64,000 bases of DNA from Amycolatopsis rifamycinica (lineage in GTDB: Bacteria > Actinomycetota > Actinomycetes > Mycobacteriales > Pseudonocardiaceae). Positions 32,107 to 40,777 of this stretch are shown piece by piece. Where the stretch lies: positions 1 through 64,000 of the forward strand of contig NZ_JMQI01000024.1 in the NCBI RefSeq assembly GCF_000695625.1, given 5' to 3'. The notes beneath the pieces were generated by a model. It worked only from the letters and a program-made list of their open reading frames with translations, did not search any database and was not told the DNA's origin. Position 1 is the first letter of the stretch, and the number at the start of each line of letters is the position of its first letter. The position numbers and the translations under genes were made by a program.

Positions 32107-33117
32107 CTACGTCTTGGATTTGCGGGCCCGGAACTGCAGGAGCACGGCGAGCACGATGATCACGCCCTTGGCGATGTTCTGGATGTCGGTGTCCAGGTTG
32201 TTCAGCGTGAAGATGTTCGACAGCACCGTGAAGATCAGCACGCCGACGAGGGTGCCGATGAGCGAGCCGCGGCCGCCGGTCAGCAGCGTGCCGCCGATGA
32301 CCACGGCCGCGATCGCGTCGAGCTCGTAGAACATGCCGTTGGTCGACGCGCCCGCGGTCGTCCGCGCGACGACCATGAGCGCGGCGATCCCGCAGCACAG
32401 CCCGGCCACGCCGTAGACGAGCGCGAGGTGGCGCTTGACGTTGATGCCGGCCAGCCGCGACGCCTCGGCGTTGCCGCCGACGGCGTACGTGCGGCGGCCG
32501 AAGGTGGTGCGGTTGAGCACGACCCAGCCGACCGCGAACACGAGCGCGAACAGCCAGATCAGCGTCGGGATCCCGAGGAAGCCGCCCCGGAAGAAGGCGA
32601 GGAAGTCCTGGTCGGCGACCACCTGCGTGCGGCGGCCGCTGATCCGCTCGGCGAGCCCGCGTGCCGAGACGTACATCGCCAGCGTCGCGATGAAGGGCAC
32701 GACCTTGCCGTAGGCCACGAGGACGCCGTTGATCAGCCCGCACCCGAGCCCGACCGCGAGTCCGCAGACGACCATCACCCACGGCCCGTAGGACTGCGTC
32801 GCCAGCGTCGTCAGCCAGACGCCGGCCAGGCCGACCATCGAGCCGACCGACAGGTCGATGCCGCCGCTGATGATCACGAACGTCATCCCGACGCTGACCA
32901 CGCCGATCGCGGCGGCCAGCCGCAGGATCGTCGAGATGTTGCTCTCGGTGAAGAACAGCTCGGGCCGGGTGAACTGGCCGACCAGGCACAGCACGACGAG
33001 CACGCCGGCCAGGCCGAGCAGCCGCGGGTCGGCGGAGAAGGCGAACCGCTTCCGTTCGGCGGGCAGCGCTTCCTGGGGCGGTGCCGGTGTCATCAAGTGC
33101 GGCGGAGTTTCGGTCAT
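32107..33117 (-). CDS. Sugar ABC transporter permease (RbsC family)
   Basis: A 336-residue BPD_transp_2-type permease starting at ATG 33117, overlapping the ATPase stop. About eight to ten hydrophobic segments can be seen, including LLGLAGVLVVLCLVG and VSVGMTFVIISGGIDLSVGS; the latter is the conserved family signature. NRTTFGRRTYAVGGNAEASR is the cytoplasmic coupling loop. It forms the membrane channel of the ribose/inositol-type importer with the neighbouring genes. Confidence 0.93.
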   Translation of the reverse strand: MTETPPHLMTPAPPQEALPAERKRFAFSADPRLLGLAGVLVVLCLVGQFTRPELFFTESNISTILRLAAAIGVVSVGMTFVIISGGIDLSVGSMVGLAGVWLTTLATQSYGPWVMVVCGLAVGLGCGLINGVLVAYGKVVPFIATLAMYVSARGLAERISGRRTQVVADQDFLAFFRGGFLGIPTLIWLFALVFAVGWVVLNRTTFGRRTYAVGGNAEASRLAGINVKRHLALVYGVAGLCCGIAALMVVARTTAGASTNGMFYELDAIAAVVIGGTLLTGGRGSLIGTLVGVLIFTVLSNIFTLNNLDTDIQNIAKGVIIVLAVLLQFRARKSKT

Positions 33118-34610
33118 GCCGCGCTCCCCTCGAGAATCACGTCGAGCACTTCGGTCTCGGTCAGCCCGGCCGAGCGCCGGTCGGCGAGGACGCGGCCCTC
33201 GCGCAGCACCAGCACCCGGTCGGACAGCCCGAGCACCTCGGGGATTTCGCTGGACACCAGCACGATCGCCACACCGGTCGCGGCCAGCTCGTCGATCAGC
33301 CGGTACAGCTCGGCACGGGCGCCGACGTCGACGCCGCGCGTCGGCTCGTCGAGCAGCAGCACCCGGCACCCGCGGACCAGCCACCGCGCGAGCACGGCCT
33401 TCTGCTGGTTGCCGCCGGACAGCGTGCGGACGATCCGCCGCGGGTCGGCGGGCCGCAGGTCGAGCCGTCGCAGGCTCGCGCCGGCGTCGTCCAGTTCGCG
33501 GGCGCGCTCGGTGAAGCCGAGCTTCGCGTAGCGGCCGAGGCTGGCCAGCGTCACGTTGTGCACCACCGGCAGGTCCAGCAGCAGGCCCTGGCTCTTGCGT
33601 TCCTCCGGCGCGAGGCCGATGCCCGCCCTGACGGCCGCCCGCACGCCCGGGCCGAGCGGTTTTCCCCGCACCGTCACGGTTCCGCGGTCGGCCTTGCGCG
33701 CGCCGAAGATCGTCTCCACCAGCTCGCTGCGTCCGGAGCCGACCAGGCCGGCGATGCCGACGACCTCACCGGCGTGGACGGTGAAGCTCACGTCCTCGAA
33801 CTCGCCGGCGCGGGTGAGGTTCGCGACTTCGAGGGCCGTCTCCGGCCGGGCGTGGCCGTCGTGACGCGGCCCGAAGACCGTCTCCACCTTGCGCCCGGCC
33901 ATCAGCGCGACCAGGTCCGCGGTCGGCGTGGTGCGGGCGTCCAGGCCGGTGCCGACGGTCCGGCCGTCCTTGAGCACGGTCACCCGGTGCCCGATCCGGC
34001 GCAGCTCTTCGAGCCGGTGGGAGATGTAGACGACCGCGACGCCGTCGGCGGTCAGCTCGCCGACGATGCGGAAGAGGTTGTCGACCTCCTCGCCGGCCAG
34101 CGCGGCGGTGGGTTCGTCCATCACGAGCAGCCGGGCGTCGTGGGCCAGCGCGCGGGCCATCGAGACCAGCTGCTGGCCGGCGGCGGAGAGCTTCCCCACC
34201 TCCGTCGACGGCCGGATGCCGGGGTGCCCGAGCCGGGCCATCAGCCGGGCGGCCTCCTCGCGGGCCTGCGCGATGCGCGTGAACCCGAAGCGGGCGCGTT
34301 CGTGGCCGAGGAAGATGTTGTCCGCCACCGAAAGCCCGGGCACGAGGTCGAGTTCCTGGTACATGGTGGCGATGCCGAGGCGCAGCGCGTCGACCGGCGA
34401 CCCGAGCTCGACGCGCTCGCCGTTCCAGCTCAGCTCGCCCGCGTCCGGGGAGTGCGCGCCGGAGAGGACCTTGATCAGCGTCGACTTCCCGGCGCCGTTC
34501 TGGCCCAGCAGGCAGTGCACCTCGCCGGGTTCGACGTCGAGGTCGACGCCGTCGAGGGCGCGCACCCCCGGGAACTCCTTCACGATGCCGCGAACGGACA
34601 GCAGGCTCAT
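33114..34610 (-). CDS. Sugar ABC transporter ATP-binding protein, duplicated cassette (RbsA family)
   Basis: A 498-residue protein with two ATPase halves. The first has Walker A GQNGAGKST, signature LSAAGQQLVSMARAL (degenerate from LSGGQ) and Walker B LLVMDEPTAAL. The second has the altered Walker A GLVGSGRSE, signature LSGGNQQKAVLARWL and VLLLDEPTRGVD. This asymmetry is normal in the RbsA/MglA family. The ATG at 34610 overlaps the ROK gene's stop (ATGA). It energises the adjacent permease and binding protein. Confidence 0.93.
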   Translation of the reverse strand: MSLLSVRGIVKEFPGVRALDGVDLDVEPGEVHCLLGQNGAGKSTLIKVLSGAHSPDAGELSWNGERVELGSPVDALRLGIATMYQELDLVPGLSVADNIFLGHERARFGFTRIAQAREEAARLMARLGHPGIRPSTEVGKLSAAGQQLVSMARALAHDARLLVMDEPTAALAGEEVDNLFRIVGELTADGVAVVYISHRLEELRRIGHRVTVLKDGRTVGTGLDARTTPTADLVALMAGRKVETVFGPRHDGHARPETALEVANLTRAGEFEDVSFTVHAGEVVGIAGLVGSGRSELVETIFGARKADRGTVTVRGKPLGPGVRAAVRAGIGLAPEERKSQGLLLDLPVVHNVTLASLGRYAKLGFTERARELDDAGASLRRLDLRPADPRRIVRTLSGGNQQKAVLARWLVRGCRVLLLDEPTRGVDVGARAELYRLIDELAATGVAIVLVSSEIPEVLGLSDRVLVLREGRVLADRRSAGLTETEVLDVILEGSAA

Positions 34611-35794
34611 ACCGTGACCTCCTCGGCGAGCGTCGGGTTCGCGAACAGCCGTTCCGCGGCCACGTGCGCGGCGCCCCGCAGCGGGGCCCGCGGGCCGAGC
34701 CCGGACGCCACGACCCGGGCCTGGCCGAGCGGCCGGGCGGCGAGCTCGACGCGGACCGGTTCGACCAGCCACTCGCCCAGTCCGGCGAAGTAGCCGCCGA
34801 GCACGACGACGTCCGGGTCGAGCACGTCGACCACGGTGGACAGGGCGATGCCGAGCGCGACGCCGAGTTCGTGGACCGCCGTCGCCGCGCGCTGGTCGCC
34901 GCGCCGGATGCGGTCCTCGAGCAGGGCGACCCGGCCTTCGACGCCGGGAGCGGGGTCGTGCAGCGGGTCGCCCGGGGCCGCGGCCGCGCGCAGGACGGCG
35001 GCCAGGTTCGCCTTCGTCGCCAGGCAGCCCGTCCGGCCGCAGGAACACCGCTCGCCGGACGGGTCGACGGCGATGTGCCCGACCTCGCCCGCGAAGCCGC
35101 GGGCGCCGCGCAGGATCGTGCCGCCGGAGACGAAGCCACCGCCGACGGCCGTGCCGCCGCCGAGGTAGAAGACTTCGCTGCCGGTGCCCGCGACCGCTTC
35201 GGCGAGTGCCCCGAGGTTGGCGTCGTTGTCCACGGCGACGGCGGCGGCCGGGACACCCAGCCGGGCCGCCAGGAGGCCGGCGATCTCCGCGTCCCGCCAG
35301 CGCAGCGCCGGGGCGAACCGCAGCACGGCGGCGGCCGAGTCGACCAGCCCGGGCACGGAGACCGCCACGCCGACCGGCGGACCGGGCAGGACCAGCCGCG
35401 CCAGCCGGGCGAGCTCGTCCATGCCTGCCGGGAGACCGAGCGCGGCGACGTCGACGGCCTCGGTGCGCTCGGCCAGGACGCGGCCGGACAGATCGGTGAC
35501 CAGGGCCGAGAGCCGGTCGGCTTCGACGCCCAACGCCAGCGCGTACGCGTCCTCGCCGTGCAGTTCGACCAGCCGGCTCGGCCGCCCGTGGCCGGGGCGG
35601 ACCCCGGCGGGCCGGACCAGGCCGCGCTCGGCGAGTTCGGTGAGCAGGCCGGGGACCGCGGACTTCGCGATCCCGCAGCGGGCCGCCAGCTGCGTGCGCG
35701 AGAGGGGGCCGGTGCGCAGCGCCCGCAGGACCGCGGCCAGGTTCGCCGTACGCGGGCTCGCGGAGCCGGCGTGCCTCGATCCGGTGACGGCCAC
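34607..35794 (-). CDS. ROK-family transcriptional repressor of the sugar operon
   Basis: A 395-residue regulator. Residues about 20-70 are a MarR/winged HTH (LSRTQLAARCGIAKSAVPGLL). The ROK sugar-kinase-like part follows, with VAVDNDANLGALAEA and the zinc-binding GHIAVDPSGERCSCGRTGC. The zinc motif supports ROK. The kinase catalytic Asp pattern is partly kept, as often in repressors. A GTG at 35794 behind GAGGGGGCATC is chosen over an ATG 33 bp upstream. It is the first gene of the uptake operon and likely represses it through sites in the 5' region described at 35816-35996. Confidence 0.87.
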   Translation of the reverse strand: MAVTGSRHAGSASPRTANLAAVLRALRTGPLSRTQLAARCGIAKSAVPGLLTELAERGLVRPAGVRPGHGRPSRLVELHGEDAYALALGVEADRLSALVTDLSGRVLAERTEAVDVAALGLPAGMDELARLARLVLPGPPVGVAVSVPGLVDSAAAVLRFAPALRWRDAEIAGLLAARLGVPAAAVAVDNDANLGALAEAVAGTGSEVFYLGGGTAVGGGFVSGGTILRGARGFAGEVGHIAVDPSGERCSCGRTGCLATKANLAAVLRAAAAPGDPLHDPAPGVEGRVALLEDRIRRGDQRAATAVHELGVALGIALSTVVDVLDPDVVVLGGYFAGLGEWLVEPVRVELAARPLGQARVVASGLGPRAPLRGAAHVAAERLFANPTLAEEVTV

Positions 35795-35815
35795 GATGCC
35801 CCCTCTTGCGCTGGC

Positions 35816-35996
35816 TACTGAACGCACTTTGTCGCTCAGGCAGCGAAAGTAGGGTGACAGGCATCACTCGTCAAGGTGATACCGAGGCGTTAAGTCGGGT
35901 TTTCACCCGGATAGCCGCGCGAAACCGGACATACTTTCGATCTCTTGGTGCAAAAGTCTGTACCGTTTCAGCGTTACACTGGGGGAGCGTTCAGTA
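35816..35996 (-). promoter_or_regulatory. Promoter and operator region of the ROK/sugar operon
   Basis: On the minus strand TTGACG (35874-35869), a 17-bp spacer and TACTTT (35851-35846) make a good -35/-10 pair. An imperfect dyad ACTTTGTCGCT/AGCGAAAGT overlaps the -10. The 10-mer TACTGAACGC (35816-35825) recurs in inverse orientation, GCGTTCAGTA, at 35987-35996. These are probable ROK operator half-sites. The rest of the 223-bp gap (35795-36017) shows nothing else. Confidence 0.65.
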
Positions 35997-36017
35997 ACTA
36001 TCCGTAGTGGACATGGC

Positions 36018-37220
36018 TCAGCTGCTGAGCGTGAATGCCCGATCGGTGGCCGACCACGCGGCGCCGATCACGCCCGCCGTCTCGCCCAGTTCGGACAGCA
36101 CGATCGGGAGGTTCCCGGTGGCCAGCGGCAGCGAGCGGCGGTACACCGCGCTGCGCACCTCGGCGAGCAGCTGGTGCCCGAGCTGGGCGACCCCGCCGCC
36201 GATCACCACCATGCCCGGGTTGATGAAGCAGACCAGCGAGGCGATGACCTGGCCGAGCCGCCGCCCGCCGTCGCGGATGAGGTTGACCGCGCCGGCGTCG
36301 CCCGCGGCGGCGGCCCGGCCGACGTCGCGGGCGGTGACCGCCCCGCGTTCGGCGGCCGCTTCGGCCAGGTGCGCCGACCGGCCGCTGCGGGCCAGGGCCA
36401 GCCCGTCGCGGGCCAGCGCGGCCCCGCCGAAGTAGGCCTCCAGGCAGCCGACCTCGCCGCACGCGCAGGTCGGGCCGAACTCGTCGAGCCGGATGTGCCC
36501 GATGTCGCCCGCCGTGCCGGCGACCCCGCGGTAGACCTTGCCGCCGAGCACGATCCCGCAGCCGATCCCGGTGCCGATCTTGACGAACATCAGGTCGTCG
36601 GTCGAGCGCGCGACCCCGGCGTGCCGCTCGCCGAGCGCCATCGCGTTGACGTCGTTGTCCACCGCGACCGGGCAGCCCCAGAGCCCGCCGAGGTGGTCGC
36701 GCACGTTGAACCGGTCCCAGCCGGGCATGATCGGCGGCGCGACGGCCATCCCCTCGGCGAAGCTGACCGGCCCCGGCAGCCCGACGCCCGCGGCGATCAG
36801 CCGGCCGGGTGCCTCGTCCCGGACCTTCGCCGCGAGCTCGGCGACCCGCCGCAGGACCGGGTGCGGCCCCTGCCGCACGTCGCCGTCCTCGACGGCGTGC
36901 GCGAGCACCTCGCACGAAGCGTCGGTGACCGCCACGCCGACCGACGTCGCGCCGACGTCCACGGCGAGCACCCGCAGGTCCCCGGCGAGCCGGACGAGCG
37001 TCGACCGCCGCCCGCCACGGCTGGCCGACGGCCCGGCGGCCTCGACGAGCCCGACCTCGGCGAGCCGGGCCACCTCGGCTCCCACCCGGGCGCGCGGCAG
37101 TTCCAGCCGCTCCCCCAGCTCGACCCGCGACATCGGGCCGTCGTCGCGGAGCAGGGTCAGCAACCGGGTCTGGTGCCGGGTTTCGACCATCGACTGCTCC
37201 GGGGTGGATACCGTGCTCAT
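36018..37220 (-). CDS. Second ROK-family protein (regulator)
   Basis: A 400-residue ROK protein with an N-terminal winged HTH (GPMSRVELGERLELPRARVG) and a C-terminal kinase-like fold. VAVDNDVNAMALGERHAG holds the DxDxN segment, and GHIRLDEFGPTCACGEVGC the zinc site. KIGTGIGCGIVLGGKVYRG is the ATP/sugar-binding loop and is well preserved, so kinase activity cannot be excluded. It begins at ATG 37220 and lies just upstream of the sugar operon in the same direction but is separated by 223 bp with its own regulatory region. Its target may be the same operon or a distant one. Confidence 0.87.
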   Translation of the reverse strand: MSTVSTPEQSMVETRHQTRLLTLLRDDGPMSRVELGERLELPRARVGAEVARLAEVGLVEAAGPSASRGGRRSTLVRLAGDLRVLAVDVGATSVGVAVTDASCEVLAHAVEDGDVRQGPHPVLRRVAELAAKVRDEAPGRLIAAGVGLPGPVSFAEGMAVAPPIMPGWDRFNVRDHLGGLWGCPVAVDNDVNAMALGERHAGVARSTDDLMFVKIGTGIGCGIVLGGKVYRGVAGTAGDIGHIRLDEFGPTCACGEVGCLEAYFGGAALARDGLALARSGRSAHLAEAAAERGAVTARDVGRAAAAGDAGAVNLIRDGGRRLGQVIASLVCFINPGMVVIGGGVAQLGHQLLAEVRSAVYRRSLPLATGNLPIVLSELGETAGVIGAAWSATDRAFTLSS

Positions 37221-37391
37221 TCGCCTCAGCGTACTGGTGCTCCGCCGGCCGGCGGTCCGCCCGGCCGGGGCCGGTGGGGTTCCCGTGGGGGTCACCCGGA
37301 ACGGTGCCATCGGCCGCGATCCCGTTCGTCCGGACGGGTTCCGGGGCAGCCTCCCGCCATCGGAAACCGGCTCTACGACAGGAGGATCGCC

Positions 37392-37589
37392 ATGCGACGG
37401 ATCACGGCCGCCCTGGCAGCGTTGGCGGTGACGACGGGAGTCCTGCTCGCGACGACGGCCACCCCCTCGGCCCAGGCGGAGGGCTGGCCGGCGGGGCACT
37501 GCATCGGCAGCTCGCTCGCGATGTTCGCCACGACCGGGTTGTGCGTTCTGCCCCGGAACTTCCCGGTGCTGACGAGCCCGGCCACCTGA
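37392..37589 (+). CDS. Small secreted protein with two cysteines
   Basis: A 65-residue product starting at ATG 37392 behind AGGAGG. MRRITAALAALAVTTGVLLA is a classical Sec signal peptide with cleavage likely after SAQA. The mature peptide of about 35 residues starts EGWPAGHCIGSSLAMFATTG and has two Cys that could pair. There is no recognised family. It is divergent from the second ROK gene and is followed by a long repeat region. Confidence 0.75.
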   Translation: MRRITAALAALAVTTGVLLATTATPSAQAEGWPAGHCIGSSLAMFATTGLCVLPRNFPVLTSPAT

Positions 37590-38039
37590 CGGCCCCCGCC
37601 GCCGAGCGGGCCGGGGCGCCGGCCGGGAGTGGGCCGGCACCCCGGCCCGTACCGTTCAGCCGGCCGGCGAGCGGGGGCGGCATCCCGCGCGCGTTCCCGG
37701 ATGCCGCGCGCCGGGTTGATTCCGCGCCGGCCGCCGATGGGCGGCCGTGCTGACGGCGGGCGGATAGTGCCGGCGACGGGCAGGTCGTGTCGACGGGCGG
37801 CTCGGCCGGCGATCCGGATCGCGCCGACGGCGGGCGGTCGTGCCGACGGCGGGCAGTCCGCGCCGCCGGCGAGCAGGTCGCGCCCGCGGCGATCCCGAAT
37901 CGCGCCGACGGCGGGCGGTCGTGCCCACGGCAGTCAGCCCGCGCCCACGGCAGGCGGGTCGTGCCCACAGCAGGCAGCCCGCGCCCACGGCGGCTCGGCC
38001 AGCAGCCCGGATCGTGCCGGCGGCGAGCCGGGGCCGACC
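37590..38039. repeat. Gene-free stretch of degenerate short repeats
   Basis: From about 37740 to 38030 a unit of about 18-20 bp, close to TCGTGCCGACGGCGGGCGG, recurs many times with variations. One 24-bp segment beginning GCGCCGACGGCGGGCGG is identical at 37821-37844 and 37902-37925. Frames across it give only RRRPxPARRxG-like translations, so it is not coding. 37590-37740 shows nothing recognised. Confidence 0.8.
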
Positions 38040-39224
38040 TCACCGCACCGGCACCGGGAATTCCGGCAACGTCAGGGCCGAGTGCTCGGGCCGGGCCGGA
38101 GTCGGCGGCGCCGTCGTGAGCCGGCGGAGCTTGGCGTTGCGGCGTTCGAGTGCTTCGGCCGTCGACGGGAAGAGCGTCGCCTGGCCCTTGCTCACCAACG
38201 CCTGGTTGGCTTCCACGAAACCGCGCAACCGGTTCTCGTAAGCGGCGAAGGCCGCCGTGTGGTCCGGGATCGTGGTCAGGGCGTGGCCGAGCACGTACGC
38301 GCCCACCAGAGCCAGGCTCGTGCCCTGGCCGGTCAGGAACGACGGCGCGTGGGCCGCGTCGCCGATCAGGGCGACGCGGCCGGATGACCAGCGTGGCATG
38401 CGGATCTGGCTGATCACGTCGAAGAACAGGTCGTCGGCCTCGCGCATGGCCGCGACCATGCGGGGGATTTCCCAGCCGTCGCCCTCGAAGGTGCGGGCGA
38501 TGAGGTCGCGCTGGGCCTCGGGGTTGCGGAACGCCTCCATCGGGGGCTCCGGCCGGGCGGAGACCAGGAAGCCGTGCAGCTCTTCGCTGTCGAGGACCGC
38601 GTACAGCGCCGCGCCCTTGCCGGGCGTGCTCCACGCGAGTCCCTCGCGGAAGAGCCCCAAGTCGTTCGGCATGGTGAACCCGGCGAAGCAGTAGCCCAGG
38701 TAGTGGTGGAACGGTGCCTCGTCGCCGAAGACGAGCTCCCGGGTACGGGAATGCAGGCCGTCGGCGCCGATCACCAGGTCGTAGCGGTCCGGGCGGCCGC
38801 TGCGGAAGGTGACGTCGACCCCGTCCTCGCCGTCGGTGAGGGTCGCGACGGTGTCGCCGAACCGGACCTCGACGTCGTCGCGCACCAGGTCGTACAGCGT
38901 CCGGATCAGGTCGCCGCGGCGGATCTCGAGGTCTCCGCCTTCGGTGCCCCCGATGATCGCGTCCGGGGCCAGCGACACGACTTCGCCGCCGTCGGCGTCG
39001 AGGAAGGTCAGCCGCCGCGTGGAAATGTGCAGGTCGCGCAGGCGGGGCAGGATCCCCATCCGCTCGACGGCGTCCAGTGCCGTGCCGCGGACGTCGATGG
39101 GATAGCCGCCGACCCGCAGTTCGGCCGCCTTCTCCACGACGGTGACCGCGAACCCGGCCCGCCGCAGCCAGAAGGCCAAGGCCGGGCCGGCGATGCTGGC
39201 TCCCGAAATCAGCACCCTCTTCAT
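38040..39224 (-). CDS. FAD-dependent monooxygenase (PheA/TfdB/TetX type)
   Basis: A 394-residue flavoprotein. GASIAGPALAFWLRRAGFAV is the GxGxxG FAD loop (slightly altered), DLVIGADGLHSRTRE the DG motif, and RVALIGDAAHAPSFLTGQG the GD motif that contacts flavin and NAD(P)H. It should hydroxylate an aromatic or polyketide-like substrate, or inactivate a xenobiotic. It is divergent from a MarR regulator with shared operators, an arrangement typical of inducible detoxification. Confidence 0.9.
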   Translation of the reverse strand: MKRVLISGASIAGPALAFWLRRAGFAVTVVEKAAELRVGGYPIDVRGTALDAVERMGILPRLRDLHISTRRLTFLDADGGEVVSLAPDAIIGGTEGGDLEIRRGDLIRTLYDLVRDDVEVRFGDTVATLTDGEDGVDVTFRSGRPDRYDLVIGADGLHSRTRELVFGDEAPFHHYLGYCFAGFTMPNDLGLFREGLAWSTPGKGAALYAVLDSEELHGFLVSARPEPPMEAFRNPEAQRDLIARTFEGDGWEIPRMVAAMREADDLFFDVISQIRMPRWSSGRVALIGDAAHAPSFLTGQGTSLALVGAYVLGHALTTIPDHTAAFAAYENRLRGFVEANQALVSKGQATLFPSTAEALERRNAKLRRLTTAPPTPARPEHSALTLPEFPVPVR

Positions 39225-39237
39225 GAGATCACTCCTA

Positions 39238-39322
39238 TAGCTAAGTTAGGTATCTATATCCGGGGTGCGACAATGCCCGTGATCAACCCCCGACCTGGTC
39301 AACTATATACCTAAGTTAGCTA
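39238..39322. promoter_or_regulatory. Paired MarR operators
   Basis: TAGCTAAGTTAGGTATCTAT at 39238-39257 and TATATACCTAAGTTAGCTA at 39304-39322 are inverted copies of one AT-rich site. They stand out in the GC-rich context. They flank the start regions of the monooxygenase and marR genes and should mediate autoregulation and divergent repression. Confidence 0.85.
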
Positions 39323-39335
39323 TCTAAGAGGTGTG

Positions 39336-39815
39336 ATGGGCGACACAGACGCCGGCGACCTGCGGTCCGTGCTGCCGCGGATCATGCAGCTGGGCACCCT
39401 GCTGAACCGCAGCCGCTTCGGCGAGCGGGCGATGAAGCGGATCGGCGCGGACCTCGACCGGCCCGGGCTGTCGATCATCCTCGCCCTGCACATGACCGGG
39501 AAGGCGATGCGCGTCGGCGAGATCGCGGACCGGATGCAGGTCGCCGGGCCGCACGTCACCCGGCACCTGCACGTCCTCGAACGACGGCAGCTCGTGCGCG
39601 GCCTGGCCGACCCCGACGACCGGCGCGCCCGGCTGGTCGAGCTGACCCCCGAGGGCGCCGGGATCGCCGACCGGTACGTCTCCACCCTGCTCGGCTGGTT
39701 CGGCGACGCGTTGTCCGGCTGGACCCCGGAGGACCGCCGGACCTTCTACGACCTGCTCCTGCGGTTCACCGACGACCTCGCGGCCTTCCTGTCGGCGACC
39801 ACCGAAGAGGAGTGA
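39336..39815 (+). CDS. MarR-family transcriptional regulator
   Basis: A 159-residue winged-helix regulator. The HTH is in MRVGEIADRMQVAGPHVTRH and the wing in LADPDDRRARLVELTPEG, the MarR DxRxxR pattern. A start at ATG 39336 fits AGAGG upstream; a GTG one codon earlier is possible. It is divergent from the FAD monooxygenase and probably represses both genes through the two operators until an aromatic ligand binds. Confidence 0.92.
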   Translation: MGDTDAGDLRSVLPRIMQLGTLLNRSRFGERAMKRIGADLDRPGLSIILALHMTGKAMRVGEIADRMQVAGPHVTRHLHVLERRQLVRGLADPDDRRARLVELTPEGAGIADRYVSTLLGWFGDALSGWTPEDRRTFYDLLLRFTDDLAAFLSATTEEE

Positions 39816-39839
39816 CGGCCGGCGATCCCCCGCGCCGCC

Positions 39840-40703
39840 TCAGCCGGTCACGAAGTCCACAACGGACTCGGCGAACAGCCCGGGTTCCTCGAGGTGGCCG
39901 AAGTGCCCGCTGTGCTCCAGCACGACCAGGCGCGAGCCGGGGATCAGCTCGTGCAGCTCGTGCGCCCAGCGGGGACCGCAGATCACGTCGTACCGGCCGC
40001 CGATGACCAGCGCCGGCACGGTCAGCGCCCCGAGCGTGGCCCGGTCGTCGACGGTGTCCGGCACGAGGTCGGTGTCCAGCCCGGAGATGTGGGTGCCGCG
40101 CACGGTTTCCCGCAGCGACCCGAACTCCGCCTCGCGGCCCCAGTAGTCGGCGAAGTACGCCGGCAGCAGCCCGCGCAGGGCGGCGGTCATCCCGTCGTCG
40201 TCCGACAGGGACGCGGTCGCCGCCAGCGCGGCCAGCACCTCGGGCAGCTCGGGCCGGCCGGCGTTGCGGCGGGCGAACTCCGCGACGTTGCGCTGGGCTT
40301 CGGCGCCGTGTTCCGGTCCGGTGACCGGGGCACTGCCGTACAGCACCACCCCGGCGACGCGATCGGCTTGGTGCTGCGCGAAGTACTGCGCGACGAAGCC
40401 GCCGTGGGAGTGGCCGAGGACGTACGGGGTGGCGACGCCGAGGTGGTCCAGCAGCGCGAGCAGCGCGCGGGCGTAGCGCTCGCGGGTGTAGCCGTGCGGG
40501 TGGGACGGCAGGCGCCCGGAGCCGCCGGTGCCGATGGGCTCGACATAGACCATGGTCAGGTGCGGTTCGAGGGCCGGCAGCCGGAGGTACGCCCAGTCCA
40601 CGCCGGGACCGCCGGGGTGAACGACGCACACGGGCCCGCGGCCGTGCACGTGGTAGCGCTGGAGGACGCCGTCGAGCTCGACGGTGTGGGTGCCGATGTC
40701 CAT
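39840..40703 (-). CDS. Alpha/beta hydrolase
   Basis: A 287-residue hydrolase or proline iminopeptidase-like enzyme. The oxyanion HGG-type loop is VVHPGGPGVDW, the nucleophile elbow GHSHGGFVA (Ser about 99), the acid probably Asp in GGRYDVICGP, and the His in EHSGHFGHLEEPGLF. It is a cytoplasmic enzyme with no signal peptide. It converges on marR with only 24 bp between the stop codons and is divergent from the ECF sigma gene. The substrate is not known; an ester or N-terminal Pro peptide is possible. Confidence 0.88.
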   Translation of the reverse strand: MDIGTHTVELDGVLQRYHVHGRGPVCVVHPGGPGVDWAYLRLPALEPHLTMVYVEPIGTGGSGRLPSHPHGYTRERYARALLALLDHLGVATPYVLGHSHGGFVAQYFAQHQADRVAGVVLYGSAPVTGPEHGAEAQRNVAEFARRNAGRPELPEVLAALAATASLSDDDGMTAALRGLLPAYFADYWGREAEFGSLRETVRGTHISGLDTDLVPDTVDDRATLGALTVPALVIGGRYDVICGPRWAHELHELIPGSRLVVLEHSGHFGHLEEPGLFAESVVDFVTG

Positions 40704-40777
40704 GTTCCTTCTTCCTTCGCGTCGTACTGGGACACCGGCACGATGGCGCCGCCGACGGGAAGTTCGATCGGCCGGGC

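Noticed and set aside
37740..38030. Possible CRISPR array
   Set aside because: Units are degenerate and contiguous, without unique spacers of constant size, and there are no cas genes.
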